A stretch of DNA of 64,000 bases from Rhyacichthys aspro (lineage: Eukaryota; Chordata; Actinopteri; Gobiiformes; Rhyacichthyidae): positions 3,068,834-3,132,833 of the forward strand of contig CM072156.1 in assembly GCA_036850595.1 (NCBI GenBank), in the 5' to 3' direction. Below, piece by piece: positions 10,275 through 22,240 of the stretch (position 1 is its first letter; each line of letters starts with the position of its first letter). A program made the translations under genes and the position numbers. Below the pieces are notes generated by a model. It was not told the DNA's origin. It was given only the letters and a program-made list of their open reading frames with translations, and searched no databases.

Positions 10275-12229
10275 TGTGCTAGAGACTTAGGTTTATGTTC
10301 CGACACAAATTCTATGTTTTTCGAGGAAAGATGAATAAAAGCTGTTGGTTATGTTTAGTATGTCGTTATATAAATATTGGATCTATCTTTATATATTTTG
10401 GTTTTATTTTTTTTCAGTGAGAACCAGGTTTACTTCGCTTTGAAAAAACAACAAATCCCCTTCGTTCTGACTCAGAGAACTGCCACTTACTGGAGGTTGT
10501 TCACGCACAAGGAGCTCTTCCTGGTCCTTTATGTAACTCCTGGATGGTGTCCTTGCCCCGAGCTGCCCCCGGCTAATGTGTCACGCTCGGAGGTGCCGAG
10601 TCCTGGCGCTCGCCGAGGGTCACGCGCAGACAGGCGGGCGCTAACGTGCTAACGCGCTAACGTGTCCCCGTGCCGTGACCAGAGGACAGTGAATCAAAGG
10701 ACGCCCGGAGAGTCGTGTGTGACGCAGATGGACTCAGACAGCCGTGTTATTCCACCTCTTCACCGCGACACTTCCATCAGCACCGAGCAATACGCTGCTT
10801 TTTACACATTAGTCCGTCCACAGAAGCACTTTATCAGGAGCACCGGGTCAACGCTTCCAAAAACATGTGAAGTCTGTAAACATGATGATGCTGAAGACCA
10901 GACAAAATCATTACTTACACTTTTTTGACAAAATATTCAATAGAAAATCAAACTCTTGTCGGTTGTACCTTGAAGAAAGATTATAGGATTAAATAAAAAG
11001 TAATGCAGGCAGCGTGACCGATAATAACGAGTGCAACTGTTTTAAAATCACAGCGTTGCTTTAATGATTTCGCAATCAGTAATATTTTTCAGTTTGACAT
11101 TAAACGTAATGTTGTTCCAAAATAATAAATGTCATTTGTGATGAAAAATGACAAAATGCACTTTAGACGCTTGTATTCATCTGAATCTAGCTCAAAGCGA
11201 GTTGTCTGAATGTCATTAATTTCTTGTTGTAAATGGCACAGCTAAATTGTTTGGTTTGAAAGAAAGTAATTATTTGCTACAGGCCACAGGTCTGCGACAG
11301 ATTGCTTCAATTTATCACGGCTTTATTTTTATTTTTTTTTACAGTATCTCCATATTCAGTGTTGGATTACAGATAATAAACGCAGGTAAACAAGGATAAA
11401 GCACCTGTCGATAAAAGATAAACGTCCTCTGAAGTCCTTGAAGATATATTCATCCGTTCAGGTACGATCAGACACAAACAGCAAACAGTTTTCAGCTTTT
11501 TCAGTATTTTCCATCAGTTTCTTTTTCTGTAGAAGACACAAAGAGTAGAGAGAGATGCTGCAGGAGGTTCTGGTGTGATCTGAGTGAATTAGGAGCTGCT
11601 TGCCCCGGGACCGTTCTCCAAATGTAGAGAACGAGGTGGAGCCGACGTCAGCGCTTTACTGAAGCTCAGAAATAGAGCTCCTGAGGGAAAAGGTCAAAGC
11701 AATATAACTGTGACGTGTAGATATAGTCTGGCCTGGTTCACCTTCAGGGACCAGAGAGTCGGGTTTTTTTTTAAACTGAATTTAACTGAGGTTGTTTATG
11801 GCTTTTATAATTAGACATCTATATCTCTAAGGTTGTATGTGGTTATACATCCGTGAATAAGGTCGAGTTCATCTGGAACACTGACTTTATTTTGGATCGT
11901 TTTCAGCTTCTTTTCTTTCTTTAGGTTTATATTGTGTCTTTTAATAATAACCTCCAGTGAGCACTAAAAAAAAGCAGCTAAAATGTACAAGGATACTGGA
12001 AAAGTTTTAGTTTAAGTTGGTATATTTTACTGTTTGTGAGCATCATACGCTGAATATGTGGAACTGAAGCCGACTGTAATACATTTTTAATGATTGAATT
12101 ACCATTAGACACCGGAAACCAAACAAACAAGATGGTTATGGCAAACACAAATCAGCTGAATCATACAGACTTACATCACTGTGTCAGTTTTAAAATTATT
12201 TCCCCTTTATTATTATTAGAGAAGGCACA
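10275..12229. other. Unique non-coding DNA with a GC-richer patch at 10.54-10.80 kb
   Basis: No gene recognised. The GC-rich patch carries open frames (10377-10652, 10662-10928) without recognisable domains. Confidence 0.45.
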
Positions 12230-12290
12230 GCATGTTCTAGTGTTGGTGGGGGACACTGGAGTACCTGGAGAAAACCCACTCAAACACACT
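12230..12290 (-). mobile_element. Old SINE core remnant
   Basis: The stretch around GGAGTACCTGGAGAAAACCC matches the conserved middle of the SINE at 16543-16972 and the remnant at 52677-52795. Nothing else of the SINE is recognisable, so this is a very old or badly truncated copy. Confidence 0.45.
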
Positions 12291-15200
12291 TTGGTCAGTT
12301 TAGACTCAGATTTATTGCAAATCCTGCTAAAGTTCACTAATACTGAGTGAGCATGACTTTAGTTTGTTGTCTTTTGCTTCAACAGAGCAACAAGAGCAAA
12401 AGTGAACCTCTTTACTGAGCAATAAGTGGAAGAAAGGCAAGTTACTGTAGTCTTCTTCTTAAATTTTCTTCTCTGCCACAGCTTCCAAAGATAAAGCCTC
12501 TTCCTAAACAAAGCACTTCCACATCCAAACATATGTCTAATAAAAGCTGATTCCAATGTAGAATTCAAACAAAAGTCGTTTCTTTATTTAAGATATACAT
12601 CATTTTTTCATTTTTTTCATCAGATTTTAAACGATCTTTCTCCTTTTTCTTCTATTTTTCTCCCTGGTAATGATTATCTATCGTCCAATCAACAGACCCC
12701 AGTATTAACCTCATCCTTTCCAAAGTGTTCCACAAAACCAGACCCAATCCCAAAGTGGAACTGTGCACTTTTTGGGAACACTTCACCCTTTCACAGGAAA
12801 CAAGGCGCCCCTCTGCAGCCGCCATCATAGATTAACCTTTGAGGATTTAACTGTTCCAGGAAGAAATGGGCAGGAATCAAAACCATTGTGCCATTTTTTT
12901 TATATATTTAGATTATTTTGCTTTGCTCAACCCCAGTTTCCGTTTGAACAGCGGTGTTTTGTAGCCTCGTTTGTTCAGGCCCGAGCGCGTCCACACTCTG
13001 CTGGTGGCTAAATATCCATTCACACGTTCACACCAACAGAGAGATGTTAATGGGAAGGGACAGGCCCTGTTCCTCCGGGCAACAATCAATCAGACGCGCT
13101 CCCCGACCGAGACTCGTCCCGTCGCTGGAACCGTACGGACCGCGTGTGTGTGTCGTGGGAAGTCCTGCATCACTTCATCAGATGCTAATTGTATTGATCA
13201 AGCGTTCACAAACAAAGAAAGAGCGGAAAATAGACCGAATTTCACCTCATTTTTGATGTATTTGTGCAGCTTAGGGGCTTCACATATACACAATGTGTGG
13301 CTTGTATTAATGCAGCAACAAGAACAAGAGACTGCTGCTTCCGTTATGTCTGAATGCAACCTCTGCAAACGGGTTATTATTCGGTAAATTATTACACACT
13401 GTCAGTATTCAGAAGGTGTGTCACATCAATCAACGTCACTGTGTCCCACTTTCATAAATGCTACCTATGCTCCAGACTCTAATACACCTATAAACCAGGG
13501 GCCATCCTTGAGTGTGGAAGCCTCATAGTCTTTGCAGCTCGTTTGTATCTTGTTTAAAGGGTTTGCAAAGGGCAGGTACTGTAAATAAACAACTAGAGGA
13601 GAGTGGATTTATCATCTTTGACTGAGCACAGACCTGGTTTGTTAAATAAAGGTGGAGCTGTGGAGGTAGCATCGTAAATAACTCATGATATGAATGTAGA
13701 AAGTTGAATTCTCTCTCATATATTTAGGCAGTAGATCATCACGTGTGGTTCTTGTGCAGATAACTCATAATAATCTATGAGTACAACTCCCGGCTTTGGT
13801 TCTTATTTGTCTGAGCATAGAATTAATCGTTATTGTTTACTGTTTTTGGTCCCCCACAAAATGACACACACACACACAGGCTTCAGAAAGTTACAGACAC
13901 AAATGGAAACAGTAAATCGCTTCTGAGTTCAGCTACAATTAACAGCATTCGTCACGTCAGACTTGGGCTTAGGTTTAAAAATATCTTCAACACTCTACTG
14001 TTCTGATAAATGTGATAAACTGTGAGAGCGCTAATAGACGATCAGACTTCTTCTAAGGTTCTTCCAAGTGTTGGCGCTTTCGATTTAACCTTAATACTTT
14101 TAATCTGGATATTCTTTCTCACTCATCGGTTGCTTGCCTCTAGGAACTGACTCCAAATCACAAGATCACCTCAGAATGGTCTTTAAAAGGCTCGTTTTGT
14201 AAGAATATCGCTCCAAACGTTGACAGAGAGCACTTTGTCTCCTAAAGGTCAGAGTTGAAGTGTACAATCGAGCTCAAATGTAAGGAATAGTGCATCAAAC
14301 TGTGTGAAAAGAGATGTTTTGGAGCGATCAGAAGCTCCGTCTGTGAAATCCCGCTTCAGTTCAGAGGTTACTGTGCCTTTTTTTCCGCCGAAGCTGCAGA
14401 GATTACTCTTCTGTCCTATCGATCGGCTTGTTCCGTCATATTCTACATCTGTGAACGTTTTGTTGTGTGCTGCACTGAGTAACTGCGTTTATTGTGATCA
14501 AAGGGAAGAAAAAAAACTCCAGCTGCTGTTTTTGAGTTTTGTAGAAAGTCCTTTTAATGGAGCTGTGTGTTCTCTTTGCTTCACAACAGTTTATAAATGT
14601 ATCTGTGTAAATAAAACCTAAACTCTTTGTGCTGTTCTTCACTCACTGCAACGTGGAGACAGGTTATAAATGTACAAATAATACAGTTTATTGTTAATAG
14701 CACATTCAAAACATGGAGATTATTAACCTGTTGTTGTTCTGTCGTCTTGGTTTCGAGGTCCAGAACCTTCCTGAGTTCTAGATCTGGACCAAAGTGAACA
14801 GAACCTGGAGAGACTCAGCAGAGAAACACTAAGACAAACACTCCTGGGACTGATACAGGTCAGTGAACGCCTCATGTGTTATATTTATCACCTATAGCCC
14901 TTTTCACACATGCAGTCTTTCAATGTTTCTGCATTTTACCAAAACAGTTTAATAATGTGTGAAAAGAGCCAGATTTACCGAGTCCAGACTTGGTGATATT
15001 GCAGGGAATTTACTGTAAAAGCAGTAACATTACAGGAAAGGGCTCGTATTTACGTCGGACAGTAATCTACATTAACCTAATCTAAATGGAAGAGGCAAAT
15101 AACACCAGAAATACACCAGAAAAAGGCGGTAGATCTGTTGCGTTTTTGAAAAGGAAGGGTCTAAACACCAAGTTGCTACGTCTTTAAAAAGTTTTTCTAC

Positions 15201-16530
15201 CTTCTTTATGTTGGCTTTGACACTTTAGACTCATTACTGCCCCCTACAGGTTGCTTAAGGAACTTGAATCCTCTAGAGTTGACGCACGGTAAAGTTCTGG
15301 TAACGAGCTGCATGTATAAACAGTAAAATGTGATTCAGAGATATAGATATTTACCGAATAAAGAGAATTTGTGCAAACACACTTGAGTAAATCTGTTCAA
15401 TGCACTCAGAAAGACTCCGTAAATCGACTTAATCCTCGGTTTTTCTCTCTGCGCCGTATCCTCACACAGTATTTTCTGAAGCTCTTTACTCTGAACGACT
15501 CCAGCTGTGAAAAAGCTCCACGTCTGAAGGTGCACGGACCTTTCAGACACGTTCTGAGCATGTGTCAGAGCCATTTGTGTCGTGAGTCACGGCCTCCCGC
15601 TCCCACTTCTTCTGCTGCGAGACGTTAAATGGCCGTCGGAACGTTTGCGTCACTGCTGTGTGTTTGTTTGTGGCCGAACGCGAGGTTTCACACTCTTTAC
15701 GTCGCTCTTATGATGGAGTCTGAACGGCTGCTGCTGCTTAATTGCTCCTAATGAAGAAATATTGAAGACAAGGTGATAAAGACAGTTTAATGAGAGTGCT
15801 GTAGTTTTGTTTTTCACTTCCTTATCTTCAGGTTGACAGGAGCTGACAAGTTTTCTGCTAAAATATTACGTGTCAGTTTAATCCTTTTGACATCACAATG
15901 ATACATCAGTATTAACCTGTGTTATCCTCAAACGTGTCACGAGTTTAAAGCTATTCCTGCTGCTTTTATAAAACATGGAAAAGCTGGATTCAGTTGTGAT
16001 TTTGATCTTTAATAACTCCATTTTTGTTTTTTCTGGACAGTTTTTAAAAGCAGACTTTCCCTGATGCTGCGTTCACTGTCGTCCTGTCTCCTGTAAAGAG
16101 TTTTTCTGTGGTGGATGTGTCTCTTCAGAGGCTCATTTTACAGTTGAACTATAGAAATATAATAATCAGACTGGAGTAGGGCCTAGAGAAACATGTTATT
16201 ATTAATATAGAATGAATTTAAACAGTTGAAACTTCAAATGCACTGTTTAAGACATGATTTAAATCACTATAACAGGAGGCTTCTGCAGAAAAAGAGAGAA
16301 AAATAGAGACATACAAAATAGAAAAACAATGTAATCTGTGTTTTCTTCCTCTGTTCGTTCTTCTTCGTGTGTTTAATTGGCCGTGACTTCCTACATTTGG
16401 TCCCAAAGTGTGAACTATCAAAGCAACAGGACATTGGTTTCAATTTTGTCTGGATTTCACTCCTGAAGATTTGGTTTGAACTAAATGAGGAAGTCAAACC
16501 AACCAAACAATGCAGCTGTGAAAGCCCTAA
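12291..16530. other. Unique non-coding DNA
   Basis: Long stretch without a recognisable gene or repeat. The 138-residue frame at 12971-13387 lies in a locally GC-rich patch and shows no family features. Other frames (14304-14621, 15335-15628 on both strands, 16267-16545) also look like chance. Confidence 0.45.
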
Positions 16531-16542
16531 GCTATTATTATT

Positions 16543-16972
16543 CATTCATTCATTCATTCATCTTCTACCGCTTGTCCCACTTTGTGGGGTCACGGGTGGC
16601 TGGAGCCTATCCCAGCAGCTTTGGGCCTTAGGCGGGGTACACCCTGGACAGTGGCCAGTTCGTCGCTGACACTTAGACGCAGACATTGACAGACAACCAT
16701 TCACTCTCACATTCATCCACTAGGGGCACTTTAGAGTCACCAATTCACCTATACATGCATGTCTTTGGACGGTGGGAGGAAGCCGGAGATCCCGGAGAGA
16801 ACCCACGGTGACACGGGGAGGACATGCAGACTCCTCACAGAAAGACCAGAGTTAGACAATGATGTTTGGGTTGGCTACAATCAGCCAATGTTTTTTGGGT
16901 CGGCCGGGATTCGTACTCACGACCTTCTTGCTGTGAAGCGGAAGCGCTAACCACTCCGCTACCGTGCACCCC
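16543..16972 (-). mobile_element. Complete tRNA-derived SINE (V-SINE-like) with target duplication
   Basis: Read on the minus strand from 16972, the head holds a tRNA-type box A (TAGCGGAGTGG) and a box B-like GTACGAATCC. A conserved central block follows (TTCTCTCCGGGATCTCCGG, TTCCTCCCACCGTCCAAAGA), then a 3' part with GGATAGGCTCCAGCCACC, and a tail of TGAA repeats. Such SINEs are transcribed by RNA polymerase III and moved by a LINE enzyme. GCTATTATTATT precedes (16531-16542) and follows (16973-16984) the element, which is the expected target duplication. Two bases of box B differ from the usual GGTTCGAATCC, which suggests an inactive copy. The V-SINE label comes from memory of the central block, not from a search. 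Confidence 0.85.
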
Positions 16973-16998
16973 GCTATTATTATTATTATCATTAATAA

Positions 16999-17039
<41 letters not shown>

Positions 17040-17135
17040 ATTTTATTATTATTATTCTTGTTTTTTTATTATTTTATTTATTATTTTATTTATTTATTAT
17101 TGTATTATTTTATTTTTTTTATTTTTTTTTTTCTG
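16973..17135. repeat. ATT-rich microsatellite at the SINE head
   Basis: Starts inside the right copy of the SINE target duplication (GCTATTATT...) and continues as ATT/TTTTATT repeats. The left copy of the same site has only about three ATT units, so the array has probably grown since the SINE inserted. Confidence 0.9.
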
Positions 17136-18654
17136 TCTGGAGGATTTTTAACAGAAAAAATACCATGTTTAGGATTTATTATCAAGAATTCTAATAATCA
17201 CACTTGAGAGGGTCTGCTCCATTTGCTGTTTGTCTGTACAGTTTAATGTCAAAGTCATGTTTACAGAAAACGTCACTGCTCTCTACTTTGTTTTGATGTA
17301 ATTAAAGTGTTTTAATGTGGTCAAAACACACACAAAAACAAAATACATCCAGGTCTTACAGTCTTAGAGCTGTAGATTCACCCATATCCAGGTATAAACC
17401 TTATTTAATTAGGCTGAATTCCCCTTTTTAATGGTAAAACAAAGATATGTTGTTAGCCATTTTATCTTTTATTAATTCCTCTTCATATTTGCACAAACCC
17501 AGTACATTCCCGTATCTGTTGTGAACCTGTGTGTTTCTTCTCTTTTCCTCCTGTGTTTTTTTTCCACGGCTGACGCTAATGGCTCTTTAACCTCGTGTCA
17601 ATGAGCCGTGGTCTCTTCTCCGTTACTATTCCCTTCCCAATTAAACCGGCTCACGATCCCGAAGACAGACCCTCTCGGTGTGCACAAATACGCCCGACTG
17701 CTCCGCGAGATCCGCCAAAAAACACAGCCCCGGGTCCCCACCACGAGCGCCATTACTGTCGTTAATGACGGAGATAATGGGACGTACACTGCTCCCCTCC
17801 GTCTAAGTATTATAATCATATTCCCACGAGGCTTTGGGAGGGAAATACAGCCGGGAGATTATTAGCATCAGCACACGAGCAGATATTATATTTATCAACA
17901 GATTGGCTGATCTGATAGAGTCTGGGGTGTTGCTTTGACGTGTTATTAAAGGCTTTTCATCTGTGACCAAAGCCAGAGTCGACCCGACACGAACCGCAGA
18001 CGAGGACAAGGATTTAAAGAGGATTTAGTCTCTGCTGCAGGTTTTGTCCGGTTTTGTGAGAATTCTGATCATAAACGGCAGAAAACCTGGGCGTTGGGAG
18101 CAGAGGGTTGAGTGGATGAGTCTCATTTTTAGATCTGAGTGAGCTGTAACGCAGAGATGGAGTTCTTGGACCTAACTTTAACAGCTCTGTGTATAAGCTC
18201 CGTCTCGTGAGCAGCAGCACGAGCAACAAGTCTCCACTCGACCTCCCGACTTTGCCTTTTTTTGAGCATTTCTCTAAAGAAAACACTCTCTGATGTGAAT
18301 AAATACACTATAAATGCCTTCCTTTAAACACTGAAACAAGCAAAAATATATCGTAAGTTCTGTTAAATGTGAAATCACTTAAAAAGCAAACAAAAACATC
18401 GAGTAACGTTAAGTTTTCCCAACAAGAGGACAAATGTTAACCACTTAGAAGTTAAAATACAACGGTAACTCATTAGCATCTGGGCTAACAGTTTTTGTTT
18501 TTGTCGTTTTTTTGTTGAAAATGCAGCTGCAAACTCTCGACGGACCCGGGCTTATTGCTGATGGATCCAAATAAAAATGGATTCTTTTCTGTTTTGGCGC
18601 GAACTAATGAAGAACGTGAATGAGGACTCAACTTGAAAAATGGAAACACAAAAG
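17136..18654. other. Non-coding DNA with a high-complexity block at 17.56-17.89 kb
   Basis: No gene recognised. The 17560-17885 block has balanced composition and overlapping short frames on both strands with no family features. It has the look of conserved non-coding DNA, but that cannot be shown from one sequence. Confidence 0.4.
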
Positions 18655-18905
18655 GGATTTGATGTCATTATGCTTTATTCTTAAGGATTTTAATAGATGA
18701 ATCTGCTTTTATGTCCAATTACATGCTTCCAACGGGGTCTGCTCCCATTGGCTGTTGATTCATAAAAAGAAAAACATGCACAAAGTGAAGAGAAGCAAAG
18801 TAAAAAGCAGAAATATTGGCAATCCATTGATAAGACTTAAGACTAGAACTTTAAGGTTAGCTCCAAACATAGGTTCAGTTTGACTTTTTTAATGAAAATA
18901 ACATC
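18655..18905 (-). repeat. Very divergent R1-related remnant
   Basis: It has the block order of R1b: AAGGATTTTAATAGATGA, a TTATGTCCAATTACA block, then TCTGCTCCCATTGGCTG and a lysine-codon-like A-rich part. Most other positions differ. Only the CCAAT core and the AATAGATGA block are clear. Confidence 0.4.
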
Positions 18906-21344
18906 AGACAGGTTGAGTAAAAGGCTCGGAGCATTGGTCAAATGCAGCTGTAGTTCCTGAAGTGACTGAAAACACAAGCTGTCTAGGCCTTTTTTTGAAT
19001 GAATGAACTTAACAAAAGAAACATGACCTGATTTTAAAACAGTGGCTGTAAAATCCCACGCAGCGTGACGTCCAAATCAAACAAACTTTGATAAAGTCTT
19101 TGTACTTTCTCTGTGTTTGCTCTGCACTGTTGACTATTTGTTGGACTATTTGAAGCTTTAATGATTCAAAATACAAAGTGAGCTGAGCGGCGTTGGCATC
19201 ACTTCCACAAACGGACAGATTGTGTGTTTGCTTTCGTTTGTTTAGAGTTTCGATTAAAAAGGGAATGTTTGTTGGTGTGGGCTCGTGGCCACGTGAACGC
19301 CCCCGCTCCCCGCTTCCACGCTTCCCCCTAAATCCAACTTAAAGCGCTCCCTCCCGCGGAGCAGAATACGGGGAGTGGTGGAGGGGGTGGGCGCCGAGAT
19401 AAGAGGCTATTATCTGCCCCGCTCATGCCCCTCTCCGCCAGCGGGGGGTGTGCTGCGCCGAGCTGATGGCTGTCACACACAAACGCTTCGCTGGCACTTT
19501 CCTCGCTCTGTTACACGTCTTCACGATGGCTCCGGGGCCCAGCACACGCCAAGAAACACGCCAAGAAACACGCCTCAGAATCAACCAAAACACACAAACA
19601 GAGAGTTGAAGAAATTAAAAAGAATTAAAGCAGCTTAAATAGAGCTGGTCTGAGTCAACAGAGCACTTAAAATTACTAAAATAATTCAACATTTCACTGA
19701 AAAGTAAGATCCGGTTGCACCTTTTAACGTTTCTTAATGTTTTTTATTCTATATTTAAAGTGTGTACATCTATTTTTACTGCATTCACTCTAAATCAATC
19801 TAAAACAAAGCTAGTTTATTGTTTATTAAAGTTATTATTAAAGTTTATTGTAATATTTTGCTAACTTTGTGCTGCAGCTGGATTCAAGAGAGATTTAGAA
19901 GTTTACAAACTCGCGTAAATCCATCTTGAACGGCTCCACGCAAAGTATTTATGTCCGAACTATTGCTAAATGTCTGTTTTAGGTTTGAAGAAGCGACTGT
20001 TTCACCGTAACAAACATCAACAACACGGTGCTGCTCTGATTGGATTAAACTGAGCCCAAGTGAATGTTAACACAGATCTTAGCTCCTTAAAAAGCCACAG
20101 TTTTGTTTAAACCATGTAAATGTTCATGCGTTTAATTAACTTCAAGAACAACACGAGTTTGGAGGAATTAGGAAGTATTTTCATTTCTTACTCTAGTGTA
20201 GTTTTCAGGAATAGAGTGGTATTATTAGCACTGGAACTAAGCTACTTTTATACACAACATAATGATGGTTTATTTCCACCATCACAAACACTTTAGGTGG
20301 TACATCTTTTACAGTTTCTCTAAGAACTTCAGTGGAGCTTTTATTTTTACTAAATGTAATGTGTTTTCTGATAAATCCAGCATCAAACATGACATTAATG
20401 TAAACCTCTGACACTTTACTGTTTTTTATACTGAAGAAAAGTAAGAAAAAAGAGGAATAAATGCAGACATTTGTTGCAATTCCAAGCATCTGAAAGACTC
20501 CTAGAGCAGTGATCTTCTTTGGACCAGCAGGAGGTTCCACATTTAGGGTAAAATCAACATAAGATGCACAAACACGAGCCGTTTTTACTGCATCTGAGTA
20601 CATTTCTCAACTTAAACATGGCACATTTGACTGGTCTGAGTGTTGTCATCGGTCCACTTCCTGGTGTTGGTCATGTTTAGAAGAGGTTTTAATATCAGGA
20701 CAAAGAACAATACTCTAAATACAAGCGAAAATCTACTTTTCACAATGGATCCACTGTCATTTCTGACAATTTTGAGTCGTTCTCTTAATACTCTTGTAAC
20801 AGCAGTAATGTTTTAAGTCAAAATAAGGCTTTTGTTTCCTGCTGTTGTGCACTGAGCCTTTAGATTTAGACATAAAGCCTATAGATGGTAGAATATGGAA
20901 ATAAATGCAGAAGGTTTTTTAACGTATAAGCCAAAAAATAACTATACACGTCTTGTTTGAATTTGGTTTTACGTCCCACTGGCCTTTAATGTTTCTCAAC
21001 TAAAATTATCAGCGTTCCTCTGAGAAAAGGCTTTTTTAATTGAGCGCGGCGCTATCGGTCACATGTTGTTTCCATCAGACGAACAGACCGATGGACTCTG
21101 AATACACGTGATAAGAAAAGAATAGAGCCGTAATGAACCGCGGACAAATTGGGCCAATCAGGCTAACATTTACAGAGAAGTATTCATATGAAAATGTCAT
21201 CAATTAATGGCACGGCGCCCGTTTTTGATTTGTTTTTAAAAGACGCCAAACCGTAATTAACTTTTGTTTTTAGAGGTCACTGTAAAATAGCAGTGATTTA
21301 TCTTTCATCTGTGATTCATTATGATTCATGGCTGTTTCTTCGGG
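18906..21344. other. Unique non-coding DNA
   Basis: Contains a GC-rich patch at 19270-19560. Its two adjacent copies of a 14-base ACACGCCAAGAAAC-type unit lie near 19545-19575. The 132-residue minus-strand frame at 20205-20603 is the longest non-repeat frame outside the mobile elements, but I recognise no domain in it. The 21095-21245 block looks information-rich (see findings). Confidence 0.4.
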
Positions 21345-22240
21345 TCAGAGGTCAGGACTCAAAGTGTTGAGGGGCGTTTCAGAGGCCGAAGATGGTGACT
21401 TTAGGAAGCTTTTATACAATTATGAATGTGAGAGCTTCATTTGAGTCTTACATAAGTTATCTTTAACATTGATTTCCTTTATTGAAACAGGTTTTAGTTG
21501 GATCTGAACAGGTTTTAGATGGATTTGAACAGTTTTAGATGGATTTGAACAGTTTTAGATGGATTTGAACAGGTTTTAGATGGATTTCAACAAGTTGTAA
21601 TTGGATTTCAACAGGTTTTAATTGGATTTCAAAAGGTTTCAGATGGATTTGAACAGATTTAGTTGGATCTGAACAGGTTTTAGATGGATTTGAACAGGTT
21701 TTGGATGGATTTCAACAGGTTGTAGTTTTATTCGAATAGGTTTTAGGTGGATTTGAACTAGTTTGAGATGGATTAATTGGATTTGAACAGGTTTAGTTGG
21801 ATCTGAACAGGTTTTAGATGGATTTGAACAGGTTTTAATAGGATTTCAACAGGTATTTAATGGATTTTAACAGGTTTTGGATGGATTTCAATAGGTTTCA
21901 GATGGATTTGAACAGGTTTAGTTGGATCTGAACAGGTTTTAGATGGATTTGAACAGGTTTAGTTGGATCTGAACAGGTTTTAGATGGATTTGAACAGGTT
22001 GTAGTTGGGTTTGAACAGGTTTTAGATGGATTTCAACAGGTTTTAATTGGATTTTAACAGGTTTTTAATGGATTTTAACAGGTTTTGGATGGATTTTAAC
22101 AGGTATTAGTTGGATTTCAACAGGTTTTGGATGGATTTTAACAGATTACATTTACATATCTTCATAACAAAAATCAAATCCATCTAAAACTACTTTGTAA
22201 ATGTCCTGAAGTCCACATAAAACCTCTCAAAAGGTCCACC
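21345..22240 (+). mobile_element. hAT-like element, copy 3, with expanded 21-bp minisatellite
   Basis: The flanks correspond to the 9745-10274 element: AAAGTGTTGAGGGGCGTTTC and a GGCCGAAGAT block on the left, and CATCTAAAAC ... CCACATAAAACCTCTC on the right. Between them (about 21486-22145) are some 30 degenerate 21-bp units around TGGATTTGAACAGGTTTTAG, three times as many as in copy 2. The CAGTGGTGTCAAAC end is decayed and no target duplication was found. Confidence 0.75.

Noticed and set aside
12971..13387. 138-residue plus-strand frame
   Set aside because: Overlaps other open frames (12763-13011, 12954-13256) in a GC-rich patch; no family features.
16860..16972. A tRNA gene
   Set aside because: Box A and B-like words belong to a SINE head; the stretch does not fold as a tRNA and continues into the SINE body.
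20205..20603. 132-residue minus-strand frame
   Set aside because: Longest frame outside repeats and elements, but no recognisable domain, AT-rich codon use like the background and no splice or promoter evidence.
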